Part shown: piece after piece, positions 12,282 through 26,339 of the stretch
Numbering within the stretch: the first letter of the stretch is position 1
How the letters are laid out: each line of letters starts with the position of its first letter
Source of the DNA: Glossina fuscipes
Taxonomy: Eukaryota; Arthropoda; Insecta; Diptera; Glossinidae
NCBI RefSeq assembly: GCF_014805625.2
Contig: NW_023998423.1
Location: 2,265,903-2,329,902 of the forward strand
Direction: 5' to 3'
Length of the DNA stretch: 64,000 nt
Translations under genes and position numbers: made by a program
The notes under the pieces: model-generated
Databases searched by the model: none
Told to the model about the DNA's origin: nothing
Seen by the model: only the letters and a program-made list of their open reading frames with translations

Positions 12282-13565
12282 TATTATAGATATGAATATA
12301 TTTATTTATATATTTTCTTTTTTTTTTTCCTAAAACTATTTCGTATCGTTTTCCGTGATATCAAAGATTGATTCTTGGTAAAGTTGTCGCCGTCATATGC
12401 CTGACAGAAAAGTTCAAAAAGTTTTTACTTAGAATCATTAAAACTCACCTTCAGTGCGCTAGCGATAGTTATGTTGGTAATTTTTAATCTTACAGCAAAC
12501 ATAGAAATAATTTTATTTTTTAGTTTACTTTGCTTTTATTTTTTATGTTGCGCAAGCAGACAAACCACTTCAGTTGAATTTTACACAGAGGGATCTTACA
12601 ATTCGCCAACAAAACTCCACCACCTAGAACGTTAAACATTTGGCTGCAAACGTATGCATGTGAGTGCATATGTTTGTGTGCGTGTGTGTATTTATCTGTG
12701 GGCATGCAACACTTTCAAGTTCACCGCTTAAATGCAGCAAAAGCAAGACGATCACAACATTGTTATTATTGTTGCCATTGCTGCTGTTGTTGTTGTTATT
12801 CTTATTTTTGTTATTTCTGTTGTTATTGTTAATATAATAATAATAATGGCCGCAATACACTCAACTTAATGGACGCCGGACTGTATGCAAGTAGAAAGGA
12901 CAACAAGATTGCAAGTCCAGATGAAAATGAAATGCAGCAACAAAAAAAAAAAAAAAAAACAGAAAAAAAACCTTAAGTCACTATAAAAATTGCACAGCTA
13001 AGCAACCAACAAGGCTATAGAGTCATTTTTAATTTTTTTCTTTCTTCTTCTTCTTCTCCTCTTAAATTAAAATTTTCTGTTTCAACCTGACGATGACGAC
13101 GATGACGACGACGACGACGGTGACAATGACGACTGATCATCTCTAAGGACAATTATAGTAAAAATGGATTTGGATGGAAAAACTAGTTATTGGTGTTGGT
13201 CTGTGGTCTACGGTGGTCGCCTCGAAAGCAAGCTGGCTCATGCAGAATAGAGTAAAATATGACTTAAAACGTATGTCAAGAGTTTTGAGGGAAAACACGT
13301 CACTTTCGACTTAAAATGATGACCGGCTAGCAAAGTGAAACGATACAACAAAAGTAATATTACCGAGGGCAGCTGACTTTTGCAAATTCCTCCCGTCATG
13401 CCAACACACACACACACACACACGCACACATAAATGCACGCATACATGCGGACTTAAATACTCAGTTAAAAGCAAAAGCTTCTCTTAAGTACACGAACAA
13501 CGGATGGTTTGCTTGCAACGTTCCGTTTGTCGTCCGTTTTCGTTTCTTGTCTTTTTCTTTTAGCT

Positions 13566-13600
<35 letters not shown>

Positions 13601-14516
13601 GTGAATTAAGCCGCCATTGTCAAAGAAACTGACCACTATAAACGCATGCACACACACAAACAAATGCATACGCAAACACATATTCACCATCAACAATAAC
13701 AGAAAAACTCTACGAAATGCCGAACATGAAATATTTTCAAATTAATTTCTGTTTTTCTCTTATCGCGGTGGTCACTGGAAAAACTCATTCGCCTTCAGAC
13801 ACACACAAAATAAAACAATAAACTAAGTTTAATAAATAAATGAAGAATAAAGCGAAATGAAAACAAACAAAATAAGAAGCAATTCTTCTTTCGGCAGCCT
13901 GGTTGCCTCGCTGCCTGGCTGGCTACCGGGCCGGCCGGCCAGTCGGCTGACTAGCCAGTTAAGATGCGATAACTTAAAGTTTTGTTTTACCAGTCAGTTA
14001 TAGGTTTTTTGTCTTATGCATCATCTATCCATAAGTATATAAGTGTTTGTGTGTATTACTTTAATGTTTCGCAGACCGGATGGACGTGCACAAACGTAAA
14101 GATGCATTTAAGATTCTTCCGATTGGTCATTATTGCTTTGTGATCATCGAAAACTCTTTAAATTGAAATCATAAGCAAACAAACAAACAAACACACACAC
14201 ACACACACACACACACGCAAAGATTGAAACATTCGCATATGAAAACCAAACCTTTTACCGCCTGATTATGAAAACAGCGCTTATTTGATTGATCTACTCT
14301 ATTGACATTGGCACGAAAAATGACAAACGACGGTCAAAACAGAACAATACAAAATAAAAGACGTAAGAAACGCAAAAAAAAAAAACAGAGAAACACAAAT
14401 AAATTATCGGTTGTGTAAAAGCGAGCACACAGGCATACGTAAAAGGCAAGAAACAAGCAAACATTCTTATATTTCTTGCATTTTTATTATAATTCGGAAC
14501 TTTTCCCTCCCAAACC
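9265..14516. other. Non-coding DNA with many microsatellites
   Basis: No gene was recognised. Simple repeats: (AT)n at about 12,241-12,285, (GAC)n-like at about 13,085-13,130, (CA)n at about 13,403-13,430, (TA)n at about 13,566-13,600, and CAAA/CA compound at about 14,176-14,216. A GC-rich patch at about 13,905-13,960 (GGCTGGCTACCGGGCCGGCC and following) is unusual for this AT-rich region. Confidence 0.5.
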
Positions 14517-14611
14517 TTACATTCGTTTAAAGCCTTCGCTTAACTGTTGCTGTCGACGTTGCTGCTGCTGCTGCTGCTGCTGCTGTTTGTGACTCACATT
14601 ATGCAATCGGC
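14517..14611 (-). CDS. Possible terminal coding exon with polyglutamine
   Basis: On the minus strand a good acceptor (TGTTATCTTCATTTAG) is followed by a frame that reads CGA TTG CAT AAT and then nine Gln codons, RRQQQLSEGFKRM and a stop. An AATAAA polyadenylation signal lies on the minus strand at 14,488-14,483, about 30 bases past the stop. The 5' part would fall in or beyond the 100-N gap just upstream. A CAG microsatellite alone could produce the glutamine run, so this is only a candidate. Confidence 0.3.
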
Positions 14612-14677
14612 CTAAATGAAGATAACAGCAGATGTTGGACAAGCATTTAAATGTGTTCACTTTCTGTGTAGTTAGTT

Positions 14678-14777
14678 NNNNNNNNNNNNNNNNNNNNNNN
14701 NNNNNNNNNNNNNNNNNNNNNNNNNNNNNNNNNNNNNNNNNNNNNNNNNNNNNNNNNNNNNNNNNNNNNNNNNNNNN
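14678..14777. other. Assembly gap (100 N)
   Basis: Exactly 100 unknown bases, followed by a run of 38 A. The round length suggests a placeholder rather than a measured gap. Confidence 0.99.
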
Positions 14778-14817
<40 letters not shown>

Positions 14818-15012
14818 AAATTCAGTTTACACTATGAAAAGCCTCTAATACGTATCGCTAGTCTGTTAAATCCCAATACCGCCGTCATCATTGCCATATC
14901 GCTAACGCCAAGTTCCTCTCAACATCATTAAAATTGCAATGTATGCATGAATACTTGTGTGAGTACGTGTTCTGTAATATCAATTTTTACCACATTCACC
15001 TTCCTTTTCAGT

Positions 15013-15154
15013 TCAATTGCCTCCAAATCGGTTCGCGATTCACAATTGAAATTCAAATTGTATTCATGACAAAAAAGGGAACACATTGAACATGTTCTAC
15101 ATATAAACATATGTTTGTTTTATTTACTTACCTCTCTTCGCCACTATTTGCCAT
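15013..15154 (-). CDS. Possible coding exons, Cys-rich, unknown
   Basis: On the minus strand ATG at 15,154 gives MANSGEE and then a strong donor (GAGAG|GTAAGTAAA). A second frame reads RTCSMCSLFCHEY and NCESRTDLEAIELKRK. The two join in phase, but only across a 35-base intron, shorter than fly introns normally are. Local GC content is higher than the surroundings and the second half looks protein-like. No family was recognised. Coding evidence is composition and phase only. It could belong with the exon at 14.5 kb across the gap. Confidence 0.25.
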
Positions 15155-17930
15155 AAGTATATACCTGTGTGGTATCTCTCTTTCTTTAACTGTTCAAGAG
15201 TCTTAAAGTGTTTCAAACTTTTCTTCCTTTTTTTTTTTTTTTTTTGCTTTTCGAAAGCCTTTTAAAAACAAATATTATATTAATAAAGCTTGAAAGTGTT
15301 AGCTAAACTATCTTTTCCCATTAAAGAATGAACACAACGAAGTTTACCATACATCAATAGATGCTTAAGTAAGTAGAGTAAGTTAGAAGTTTACTTGCAA
15401 TATATTATTATTATTATTATTGTTGTTGATGAACCCCATCGTCTTTAAAGTGGAAGCGACAAGTTCGCTAAGCATTTACTATTTGTCTTTAGAGGAAATA
15501 TCGTCACCTTGTGTTCGCTAAAAATAGGACAACTTTTCTATATTTAAAAAAAAAAAAAAAAACTAAAGAGTCATTAATACGCCTAAGTACACACTTCATG
15601 GGGTACATGAAAAAAATGTTTTTTTTGATTTCGTCTTAACAAAATTATAGAGAGATCGGAAGGGAAAGGATTGAAAAAGTCGACCTATTCGATTCAAATT
15701 TTTCTCGTCAATTTACTGTGCGATAATGCTATTGCTCAGCGATTTTCGTCGAGATATTTTGAAATTTCACATTTTCTTTTTTCGTACAACGTTGTTCCCA
15801 CAACAAATACCTAACGGGGTCCGTCCGAAATAAATTCCAATAGCGTTTGTCCTTGAAACAAAAAAGCCAACGGTAAGTTGAATACTCGGTCTCTCCTTTG
15901 CGCACAGAATCTCCTTCCGTGTATTAAATGCAAGAAATGAGGATAGGGCCCGTTTCGCCCAATGGGAATGCTATGTTCAGGTCGTTAGTGTAGACGGATT
16001 CTATTTTCTTTCTTTCTCTCCTTTTCTCTGCACGTTCTGTCCCATACCGACTCCAGCTTTTGTGGTACAAGATGCAAAGTCCGACCTGACGCTTTTACTT
16101 TTGTTTGTCTCATTATTTTCTTGTCTTTTGCCTCTTGTATATAAGATCCAGGATAATAGCCACGCAAAACTATTAAATGGAAAATTCCATAGTTCGTCTA
16201 ATTTCATAACCGTTCGTAGCAAGTCGAGCAAACTTTGATTACTTATCCCAATTGTTTTTTGATATGAAAGAATGCAAATAGCCATTGACCTTTTTTGTTT
16301 CTGAACACAACTCTCACTGTCCCAAATGTTCAAGGTAGAGAATTAATTATCGAACAATTAATCTGCTGCCGCCTGTTGTGTTGATTACGAAAGAATTCCT
16401 TCGATCTTCCATCTATTAAGAGAATTTTTTTTTTTAATATTTTTTTTTTATACTCTACACAAGGCTTTTTTTATAATACCAACCAGTGATGGGACCTCTT
16501 CTATTCGCGTGACGCGGCGTCGCTCAAAAAGAAGTGAGGAAAGAAAAAGAAAGAAAGAAAGGAATAGGGAGGAGATGGTCGCAGCCTAGTGGATGTGTGC
16601 CCCATCGATAAGTTTTGTGCCTTCACTGACTAATCAATCAGTGCAGCTACCACGAAAGTAAACTCTGCCACATTGAAATTTGGACCCGCGAACACTGGCT
16701 TGCTGTTCGCGATTCTTAGAAGGAGTTGAGATATGCCCGCCTTCTATTATGCCGACTGATTAGGAAAGAGATATTAAGCTTTTCCGTCCATCTGTCTCTG
16801 TTCTGTTCAACCTACATGCGGTAACTTTCAAGATATTCGGTATACTGACGTATTGTGGCGCAAGGGTGGACACTATCTATTCGAATCGAATTACTTTTTG
16901 GACTCCTTCCCATATACCGCTGTGCTACGATGTAGGGTATTTAATCGTAGAGATAGTTTTAAATATTTATTTTTATTTATTATGTGAATAGTTCAATGTT
17001 TGCATATTGTTCGGCTCCTCCTCCATCGCATTTTGCTTTATATAAATGCATATACTTGATATTATCTTAAAAAAGAGTTCGTCGAATTGGTTATCATTTG
17101 TGAGTACCGTATTTTCTTCACGTATAGCAGCTTTACATTTAGAAACAAACAACAACAATTGGCCAATAAATATTAAAATTTTCAAAATTAAATCTTTTTC
17201 AATTTTCAATTTTTAAATTCCATATCGACTCTCTTTCTCTTTCTCTTCCTCTCCATCTCCAATCCAGTGACCTATAACGTTGCATTTCTATCACGGGATT
17301 TCCCCACAGCAACGAGAGAGAAACATGGGACAGCCTTCTCATACCAATATAATGCGTCCTATATAATCCGTTTGTCGTAGACGAGCATTTTAATAGTTGA
17401 AATGCCTTGAAAGATTTATCTATGGCTGCAGTTATTCGATGAAATGATCAAGCAATAAAGCATTGCCTTCTTTTAATTTATAACTTACTTCTCAGAATCG
17501 AAATATTAAATGCGATACAAGCTGATCTCATCCATAAAATGAGGTAATGAGTTCCACATAGTACTGCGTAATTTAACTTTATATGTCTTCGTTCTTTGTT
17601 CGTGTGATCGCGATTTTTACAGAACGTATTTTTTAAGTAGAATTAATTCTGTGTTTCATACACGTCCATTTCCATACAACGCCGTATGAATTAATCGCGT
17701 TATAGGAGATTTGACTGCGTAGCATCTTTTCCATAAATAAATATCAAAAATCCATTTAAGTACTATCCAGTAGGCCTCAACGTAAGATTCTCAATTGACG
17801 TGCGTCTGTCCGTCTGTTTTCATTGGAAACATTAAGTTCGCCTTACATTTCGAATGCAGTGTTTGTGTGAATATGTTTCAGTTAATATCCTTACATCGGC
17901 TTGGAAAGAAATCGCCTGGGAATAGGGAAG
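15155..17930. other. Non-coding DNA with diverged repeats
   Basis: No gene was recognised. Positions about 15.60-15.76 kb share CAGCGATTTTCGTCGAGA-like sequence with 41.66-41.72 kb, a fragment of family B. Positions about 16.79-16.96 kb resemble the TGTCCG repeat at 3.1 kb. Confidence 0.45.
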
Positions 17931-18095
17931 AAATTTATTTATTAATGAATGAAATCAATTTGAATATAAAGGCTGGCGGATAACTTAGATCGTGTGCACG
18001 TCTGTAAAAATTGAAAACTTTACCTCATTCGAGATTTGAACTAATGACCATTGAGTTGTTAGTCACGATATCTGGCCCACTCATCTACTCATGCG
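17931..18095 (-). repeat. tRNA-derived SINE, copy 3
   Basis: Read on the minus strand it begins GAGTAGATGAGTGGGCCAG (box A-like), then ACTCAATGGTCATTAGTTC and AAATCTCG (box B region), then GATCTAAGTTATCCGCCAGC, and ends in ATTAATAAATAAAT. Order and phrases match copies 2 and 4. Confidence 0.75.
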
Positions 18096-18963
18096 GATAA
18101 ATGGTAATTTGTAGTCTGTGCTACTGAGAATAAATATTTTCCAAAGGCAATGAAAAGTTGAGTGTAACAGTGGTCTTGATAAACTAATCAACTCCGCCAC
18201 GATTAAATATGAAGTTGCACTTTGCTCTTTGCCCCTGTGTTTGTAAAATCCGCCAACGCATATCAGAGACCATAGAAGCTGCACATATCCTTAATCGCCT
18301 CGAAATTATTTCAACAAAGCCTGGCTAAGGTTATGCAGAAGCAAGAACTAAAAAACTTAGTTGACGACAGTCGCAGACTAAATTAGACGATTTTCTAATT
18401 CAATAAATAATTCTAATCCCTTTTCGAGTGATCTTTCCAAAATATGCATACCTTTCACTATCGAAACTCGTTATATTACCTGCGTAAAGAGATGTGATGA
18501 TGCAGCTCAAACCATATGCTTTTCAATGGCAGCAGGACTAAGGCCTAACACCGCTACAGTGAATTTCCTCCGCATTTTTATTGTCAAGGCACTATAATTA
18601 AATAAATTCCAAATCCTTTCCCTATATTCCCTATATTCGTTTTTGAGCAAAACAACAAATATACCGCTTAAGAGTTGGCCAAAGATTAAACTCCTTCACT
18701 CCATTGATTGCATTCGTCGCTGAAATCGAAACACTCATCAGAAGGTAAAACATTTCAATTAAAAAAGATGGTCAGATTATTTAATACGTCATGTAACGGT
18801 TATAATTACAAGCATATAAATAACGTTTTAACTGCGCTCTAAGCAAGATCGCAAGACTATTTATTATCATCGTTTTTCATGCAATTATGAAAAACGACCA
18901 GTAGGAGATATTCCAGCTAAGATAATGTGTAACGTTCTTTTAAAGTTTTTTTTTTGATCAAAA

Positions 18964-19010
<47 letters not shown>

Positions 19011-21260
19011 ATATGTATAAACTTAAAATATTTACTAACTGTAGTGATAAGGCTCAGCAAGAGTATTAAAAAAGAAACGGCCACACCTTGCCTAAAACTG
19101 TCAACGTATATGTCAACACTTCGCTAGTGTTAGTCGATAAGTAAGTTTTCAACATTCGTTCGTCCTGTTTTTTTATATTTGTTTTTTTTTTTTTTTTTGA
19201 TAACCCTTTTCTTGAAAATTTTCTTTGCAAGGCACATAACACAAGTAATAAACATACCAGGACACATCGCATTTTTATCTTGATTGTTTTACGTTTTATC
19301 CTTTTTGGTGAAAATGTGTTTAGAAATTAAATGCTTTTGTGCTTCATCAGGGTATAGAATAGTCCAAGCCATGCCATTGGACTCTTAATGAAAAGGACAT
19401 AAAATACGAAAAGAAAATTAAGTTGGTGGGCCACATTGGAATGTTTATTACGACAACACCATAAAATTCAATGGATTATATATCAGTCCTTACTCAGCTG
19501 CCGGAATTGCTGGGTGGCTTTTAATAAGTTTTAGTGAAAATGTATTCAATTTTAATTAAATTTAAAATAAGGTGATACGGCTTAGGAGACACATGCAACC
19601 TACTCTACTATAGTTGCATATGCGACTTTTCTCCTCTTTTTTATTGTTACGTCTCGACAGTAGATGTGAAAAGAGAAGGAGAAGATTCAGTTAATTTCTT
19701 AAGAAACTAAACTTAAATATTTAACCTAAACCTAAGCCCTATAGATAATTCTTTTATTTAAAATTGCGCATCGCGCAAAGGCTCGTTCGACAGTCTCGCT
19801 ACCAACAGACGTTCATTCGAAGCCAGAAACAAATAGAGCTTCACTGAAGCCCAAGGAAATTAACGAGCTCCTGGGAAATCAACAAACGGTACTCCGTTAA
19901 CAGTTGGCCCTTAAATCGAACGTGATTTTTTCCCTTCGAAATTCGATACGCCTGAGTAGCTGAGTAAGTAAGAATCGGGATCGCTAAGTCAATATGCGAT
20001 AGTTTCCATCTTAAGTCCGATAGAGTCAACTTTGATGGTAGCACCTTGTGAGTGTTCGATCGGCAAAGGAACAGTTTTCGAATGGTCACATACCACATAG
20101 GCTGCAGCCACCATTTTCCTCACTCGCTCTTTTTGCTCGCCCCTCCCTGATATTCCCGGACTGATAACTCAAATAAAAAATTCAAACAAATGCCCCAGAT
20201 TACTATTTGAAAACTGGTTACAACAACCATATTTGATATCAACTGAAATAAGATACGTTTGCTAGTTGCTTATAAGAGAGCTTAGCTCCTTTTCTTTTGG
20301 AAATTGATTAACGTCTCTTTTTCAATTTGACAAACTTGTACGAAGTGTACGAATAATAAAACCATGGAGCAAGTGTACATAAAGCACATGGGCAAGAAAG
20401 TAACGTCGGCTTTATTTACTGAGGCGCGGTATACGACGATTTCTTCCAGCCATGTGAAGCTGCTAACCAGAATTGACGCGACTGAGGGAAAAAACGAGGT
20501 GCGATATGACAAAAAAGCCTTGTTGTGTGTCTATATGACTTACTGTTTACCCAAACCGAACGGGAAGGGCAATAATAGCAGTATAATACCTCTTGAAATG
20601 TTGTTTATCTCATTAGTTTTGCTAAGAGACCGGCCGACAATTGTTCACTTATTACTCATATACCATCATTCCGGATAACTTTTAACACAAACAAACTAAG
20701 TGACAGTGATAAGAACAGTTTTAAGTTGTTTTCCATAAACAAGATTCAAAGCTTGAAGGATTGCCATTGCAGCACTTTCATGAAGTATGTGACTGAGCAG
20801 AACTTGTCGTAAAGCATCTACCAAGGCATAGGCAGGTGGAAGCTGGCAGACGGTCAGAGGTACAGAGTTACAAAGTTGTCAGCTTGGTTTCTTCTTCATC
20901 AAGCTTCCGGAAGACGTATTGTGCACAGAGAGCGAGATGTCAGAAGAGTAGGCCTGTTAAGACGCACAGCGGTTTAAGAATGAAATTGTCATAGTCAATT
21001 GGGGATGGTGACCAAGTTACCAACTATAATTTTTCATCGCAAGAGCCACAAGTTCAATACACGGCCATCACCTTCAGTTTTCTATCCCAGCTTCTTTTCG
21101 CCTTAGAATCTCACATTAGTCAAGAGCTTATGGTATATAATTGAACCAGCCTCTCTCCGACTTTAATAAATGTTACAAATAGAACGAGACACAAAATATT
21201 CCCACACCCCGGTAGTGATAACAGACAGAACTGTAATCTACAAAAGATACAAATAAGAAA
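18096..21260. other. Non-coding DNA, with weak coding-like traces near 20.3-20.95 kb
   Basis: A long (TA)n lies at about 18,969-19,010. A plus-strand frame from the ATG at 20,364 opens MEQVYIKHMGKKVTSALFTE and is protein-like for about 55 codons. A second frame near 20.84-20.97 kb contains GRWKLADGQRYRVTKL. Neither could be assigned or linked by splice sites. They may be relics. Confidence 0.35.
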
Positions 21261-21612
21261 ATTTTATTCGGCTGTGACCGAATGTTTTAAATCCATTACT
21301 ATTAGCAAAAAAAAAAATAAATAAAAAAAATGAACAGACAGGAAAAACCGAATATGCATACTTTAATAATAATATATTTGGATGGGCGTGGCTGATTTTT
21401 TCTATTTTTCTAGAATAAGAGTACAACTTGTTATTGTGTCTAGTGTGGTTTACTAGGAATGAGCAAAAAATGTCCAAAACGAATATGTTCGTAGTTTTTG
21501 TTGCATTGCAGGCCGGTTTGACCGGTTTGGCCCATTCCCAAATTCCCAAATTCTTCTGTTAGGCGATATATTCGTTTTTGCATACGGGTGAATACTACAT
21601 ACTTGGGCAGAT

Positions 21613-21656
<44 letters not shown>

Positions 21657-22013
21657 CGGCCTATGCCTATGATAGGCATAGTCAGTTATTTTCATTTCTG
21701 TACAGTTGTTCAGGCATCGTCCATAGAAGACACGTTTAAATTTTTATTGAAAGCAAAACCCCAACTTAGTTCTCTGTTCATGTGCTACTGTAGGCGTGCC
21801 TTTGGCCGACTTGGTGCACGCATCATCCCACGCGCAAGGGCATTCAATGCTGCTGCCAAATTTGAGGCCGGTAGTTTCATTTTATTGTTTGGAGGATGTT
21901 TACAACAGACATTACAGTGTTACTACGGACAGACGAACATGCGTAAGTTGTTTTAGAATTTAATGCTGATCAAGATTCATATATATGCCATCCTTCGGTG
22001 ATGGGTATAAAAG
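21261..22013 (+). repeat. Dispersed element A, copy 2 (~0.75 kb)
   Basis: It opens TTTTATTCGGCTGTGACCGA and closes TCCTTCGGTGATGGGTATAA, matching the two ends of the copy at 3.5-4.3 kb. The middle shares GGGCGTGGCTGATTTTT, GCTGCCAAATTTGAGG and AATGCTGATCAAG with it. A long (GA)n array at about 21,618-21,651 interrupts the copy. Confidence 0.65.
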
Positions 22014-23399
22014 TGGGTGCAAACATTTCTCAGTCTCATTTCTCAAAATCACTCTAAGAATGCTTTTTGACTGCAAAACTGCTGGACAGACCTACGACTA
22101 ACGAAACACAAGTTCTTTGTATTATATGTTGCTTCGGAGTGCGTATAAGTTTTTCTTACTTGCCAGAGTCACAGATAGAGGTCAGAAAGAAATTTATGAA
22201 AATCAGACTCTCATCACTGGCCATATGCTCTTTTGTTTGTCACACTCGCCATCTAAATATTTTTATTAATATTTTTTCTATTAATTTTGCAAAAGTTTAA
22301 TTCCCTTCAAGTTTATTGAGAAAAATCGCTTTTGTGTTGTTTTTTTCATATTATTGTTATTGAAGGAAGGCAAGCGCTTCTATTATTAAATTCCTATTCT
22401 CTCTCTCTCTCTCTCTCTCTCTTTGCTCTAACATATAGTTCGGAATGTGACCGCTAAATTCAGTTAAAGTATTTTTTTTTTGGCGTTTTTTCCTTTTTTC
22501 GAAAAATCAGTGAAACTTCAAACACTATCAGAAATTGATGGAACAAACATATATGCACGTGTTTATTATCACAACGAACCGTCATTGTTATCATCTCTGC
22601 TAGACATTGAGTTTTTCTCTTTCGCCATCCATTGCTACACTTCAGTTACGTTTTATTGTATTAAATAACAAGTGTTTAGAAATTTTTCGAGTATTTAATT
22701 AAAAATTTCAACATTGCGCTCCTCACCCAGTCGCAGTTTCAGTTCGTTCATTCAATTAAAGCTATGTTTCATATATGAAAAGTGTTTGTGTGTCTGCTGC
22801 GTGTTTGTACGTGTGTTCGTGTGTTCGTGTGTTGAAGTTTTCCGCTTCATAGATACCATGACGATTTGATTTTTATTAAAAAAGCAAATAATGTCTTATG
22901 TGCGGACAATTTGCACAAAACCCCCACATTATTAAAAACAACAACAATTACGACATGTACATATTAATATATATCAACGCGACCAACATCATCAACTATC
23001 AACCATCATCAACAACCGTCCACCACTCTTGTCTAGCCAAGCTTCGAAAGTGTTTGCTTAAGTGCGAGCAAGGTTTTTGATGGCATGAGAAAACACCCTT
23101 AGATTTGCCTAAGAGCTGAATACGAACATTTGTTTGGGTTTTCCTTTCTTTCTTTCTTTTTTTTTTAATAAAACAGGTGGTTCGACCTTTATACGCAAAT
23201 GTAGACGAAGAGGGAAACCCTTTGCTATTCATAATACACACAGCATACGTTTTGGATAAGTTGTCTTTTTTTTTTCTCTTTTGTTATTAGCATTTAATTT
23301 CCAACTATTATGAGTTTATGCTTTCCTGCGTAGCTTTTAGCCCTTCAAAAATTTCAACCGAAGGATGGAAAATATGTTCACTTTGTCAAAACCGTTGCA
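22014..23399. other. Non-coding DNA
   Basis: Apart from a (CT)n array at about 22,398-22,421 nothing was recognised. Reading frames here are short and without protein-like composition. Confidence 0.45.
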
Positions 23400-24300
23400 A
23401 CGCGAACAAGGAAGGAGGCTTGAGAGGACCCCGTAAAATATATGCATATTTGATCAGCATCGAATTCTGACTCGATTTAGCCTTGTCCGTCCATCCGCGT
23501 TATGTCTGCTTTAAATATTTTCTTCAATATGAAGAAATGAGGCGGTCGGCTTCAAAGTTGGCAGAAATATTGAAAGTTCTTGCTTGCAGGTCGGTGCATG
23601 CACTAAATCGGTGGAAACGCACACCTGCAATACCACTTAAACTGAAAGCTCTTCTATTTTCCAAACACAAAAAGAAAAATTCGTTTTTGGTTTATTGCTA
23701 AAGAACAGTACGAGATAAACTCATAAACATACAAACGTATTTTCATTTTGGCTATGCTCTGCTACCTATATAGAAAAATGAAAATCTAGCCACGCCTACC
23801 CATATCAAAATTTGCTCTTTCTTGGAAAAACCCCGTAAAGTATATACATTTTTAACCGGAATCAAGTTCGGAATGTAGCTAACCACCTCCGTATGTTCGG
23901 CTGTCCATCTGTCCGCCTACTCAACAGTTCGCAAAACTGAAGACATCGTCTACCAATTTGCAAAAGAATTTCAAAGTGTCCCGAATCGGTTAAAGAACAC
24001 GCTACCAAAGCAACAAAAGATACAAACACCTTTGCTTTCCGTGCTTTTTGCTCATTACACATAAATTGCACTGGGCACAAGATAAGAAAAAGTTTGCACT
24101 TTTATTCTATAAAAAATAGAATAAATCGGCCACGCCCACCCAGAATAAATATTCGATATCTCTCCTTTTTTTGTCTCATTTTAGGATAACGCTGATGGGT
24201 GTCAAAGATTCGATCACACTTGAAAATCATTTTCTTACTTATTTCTACTTGTATGCGAAGGTCAGTTGAAATCCTTTCAAAAATCCTGTCTGTTCCCATC
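23400..24300 (-). repeat. Element A-related fragments, reversed
   Basis: TTGATCAGCATCGAATTCTG is the reverse complement of the GATGCTGATCAA phrase in element A. GGCTTCAAAGTTGGCAGAAA, CTGTCCATCTGTCCGCC and CCACGCCCACCCAG follow. At least two broken, inverted pieces are present. Confidence 0.5.
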
Positions 24301-26339
24301 GAACGTTTAAATTATTGTCTTTTCGTTACGCTAGCAAAGTTGACAAATGATTAATGTTTTTTGTATACATCTTTAAAGGATTCTTTGAGATTTAATCTCG
24401 AGCATTAGAAACTTTTGAAATAACTGCTATCCCTCAGTCACCCACGAAATATTGACAAACGTTTGTTTTTAATTTGACATTTATTGTTCATAAATATTAG
24501 TTGAGTGTGTGTATATATATGTGTGTTAACGTTATTCATGACCTTTTTTCATATTAAGATGAACCAGCACCAGCAGTACATCCCCGCATCTTCCCTTCTC
24601 TACGTCGATGAGTGTGGATTTGCCTTTTCCTTGCCAGTGCTTGTGTGGTCTTTAGTGCTTTTAAAAGCCCTATTATATATATTTTTACTGTCATGCGATA
24701 ATTTGACGACAATACCGTAAAATAAGTATTAATAGTGCTTTTGATATTATTTTTATTAAAACACCATCACAACATCACCAACTCCTGTGTATGTTTAAAC
24801 AATTTGTTTGCTCTCCTCAAGTATTATATAGCAAAACCAAGTAAGTGTAGATGCATGTCATCAGCATATAAAATTAAAACTTTTTCTTGATTTCCATTAC
24901 ACGTACACACAGTGATAGAAAAAAAAGTTTTAATCTAATGATTACGAGGAGGAGGATTTCTGCGCTGTTCTTGCAACTGATCTGCCGGAAAGTTAATAAG
25001 TAATTCGCAATACGTAAAAGAGACAAGAAAACAAACAGCCGACCAGACGCAGATAATTGAATGGCATCCATAAATCTTTTTATTGTACCCTACATCACTT
25101 CTGGTACAAAGATATATGAAGTTTATGCAGATGTATGCATTACCCAGAAGAGCTTCAGATAGACCCGTCTTTTACTGTAGCGATTGATTCAATATCAAGT
25201 GGGATTTGACGCGTTCGTCTTTCAATGTTCAAATGGCACGAGTTATTACGCATATGTATCATAAAGCCGTCCTTAATTTCTGATAAAAATACTCATATCT
25301 TCCTAGCAACGTATGCTCCTTTGAAATGAAAAGACAACCAAATGCCCATCACCCTGCCTGCATATTAATGTTTTAAAAGTTTTAAAATGAGCACAAGAGC
25401 TTTATTTCTGGCACTGTCTGTAAATTCAACTTGTGCTGCTGTTGCGATCTCCACAAGTCACATGGACTTCTTGGGACAGAATTTAATAATAAAAACGATT
25501 GTGTGATGATTGCCGTATCATTGCAAGGAATTTCTATTCATATGGCTGTGTAAGGGTCGCCAAGCACATATACATATACATATATACATACACACGTGCA
25601 AAGCATAGTAAATATATATTTCTATTACACTAAACGTTTTTCCGACATTATTTATTATAAGTTAAATATGGGTAAGGGATGGATTTCAATTACAATGACT
25701 TGACTGTTAATGACTACAGGAAGAGTAAGTAAAGCAAAAAAAAAAAAAAAAAAAAAAAAAATTACGTAATAGTAATAAAAATGTTACGTATTATCGGGAT
25801 TTTTGGCACGCTTCTGATTCTTTGATATGTTCATATGAAATAACCCTGAAATTATGACCGTGTAAATGAGAACATAACACTGAGTTAGGGCACGTTGTCA
25901 AGATTAAGGTAAAATATAAGAAAGTTGTGCATAAAGTGAATAGGAAGGCTCTTAACACAAATTATTTAATTATGAGAATAAACAAATATTAAGGATATGT
26001 GGTCAATAGGAGTGAGTGAAATATTGGTAATTTTTTCTACACATTTCATTGAGGACGTAAGCCTTGCATTTATAAAGAAGCAGAATTGAGAGAAATCGAC
26101 TCAACCAGTCAACGACTCAGTGTCAGTCTATCTGTAGTTTGAAAAACCATTAGCAAATAGGTCCAGATTCATTACTTCTTCTTAACATGAATAAAAATCT
26201 ATCTTCATAAGTATAGGAAACGTTTCTATTGCACCTTTCTATTTCAAAGATACTTTTAAAATGCTTTTTAATATATAAATATATATCTCACTATACAATC
26301 TTTTTACAAATCAAGATTCGGTTTTATACTTTCGGCGGA
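24301..26339. other. Non-coding DNA
   Basis: No gene was recognised. A poly-A run of about 26 lies at 25,736-25,761. A fragment with ACCCTACATCACTTCTGGTAC at about 25,086 matches the CACC...GGTAC end seen in other dispersed repeats here (54.87 kb, 61.57 kb). Confidence 0.45.

Noticed and set aside
14517..14931. Frames spanning the first gap on both strands
   Set aside because: Read through unknown bases and a 38-base A run.
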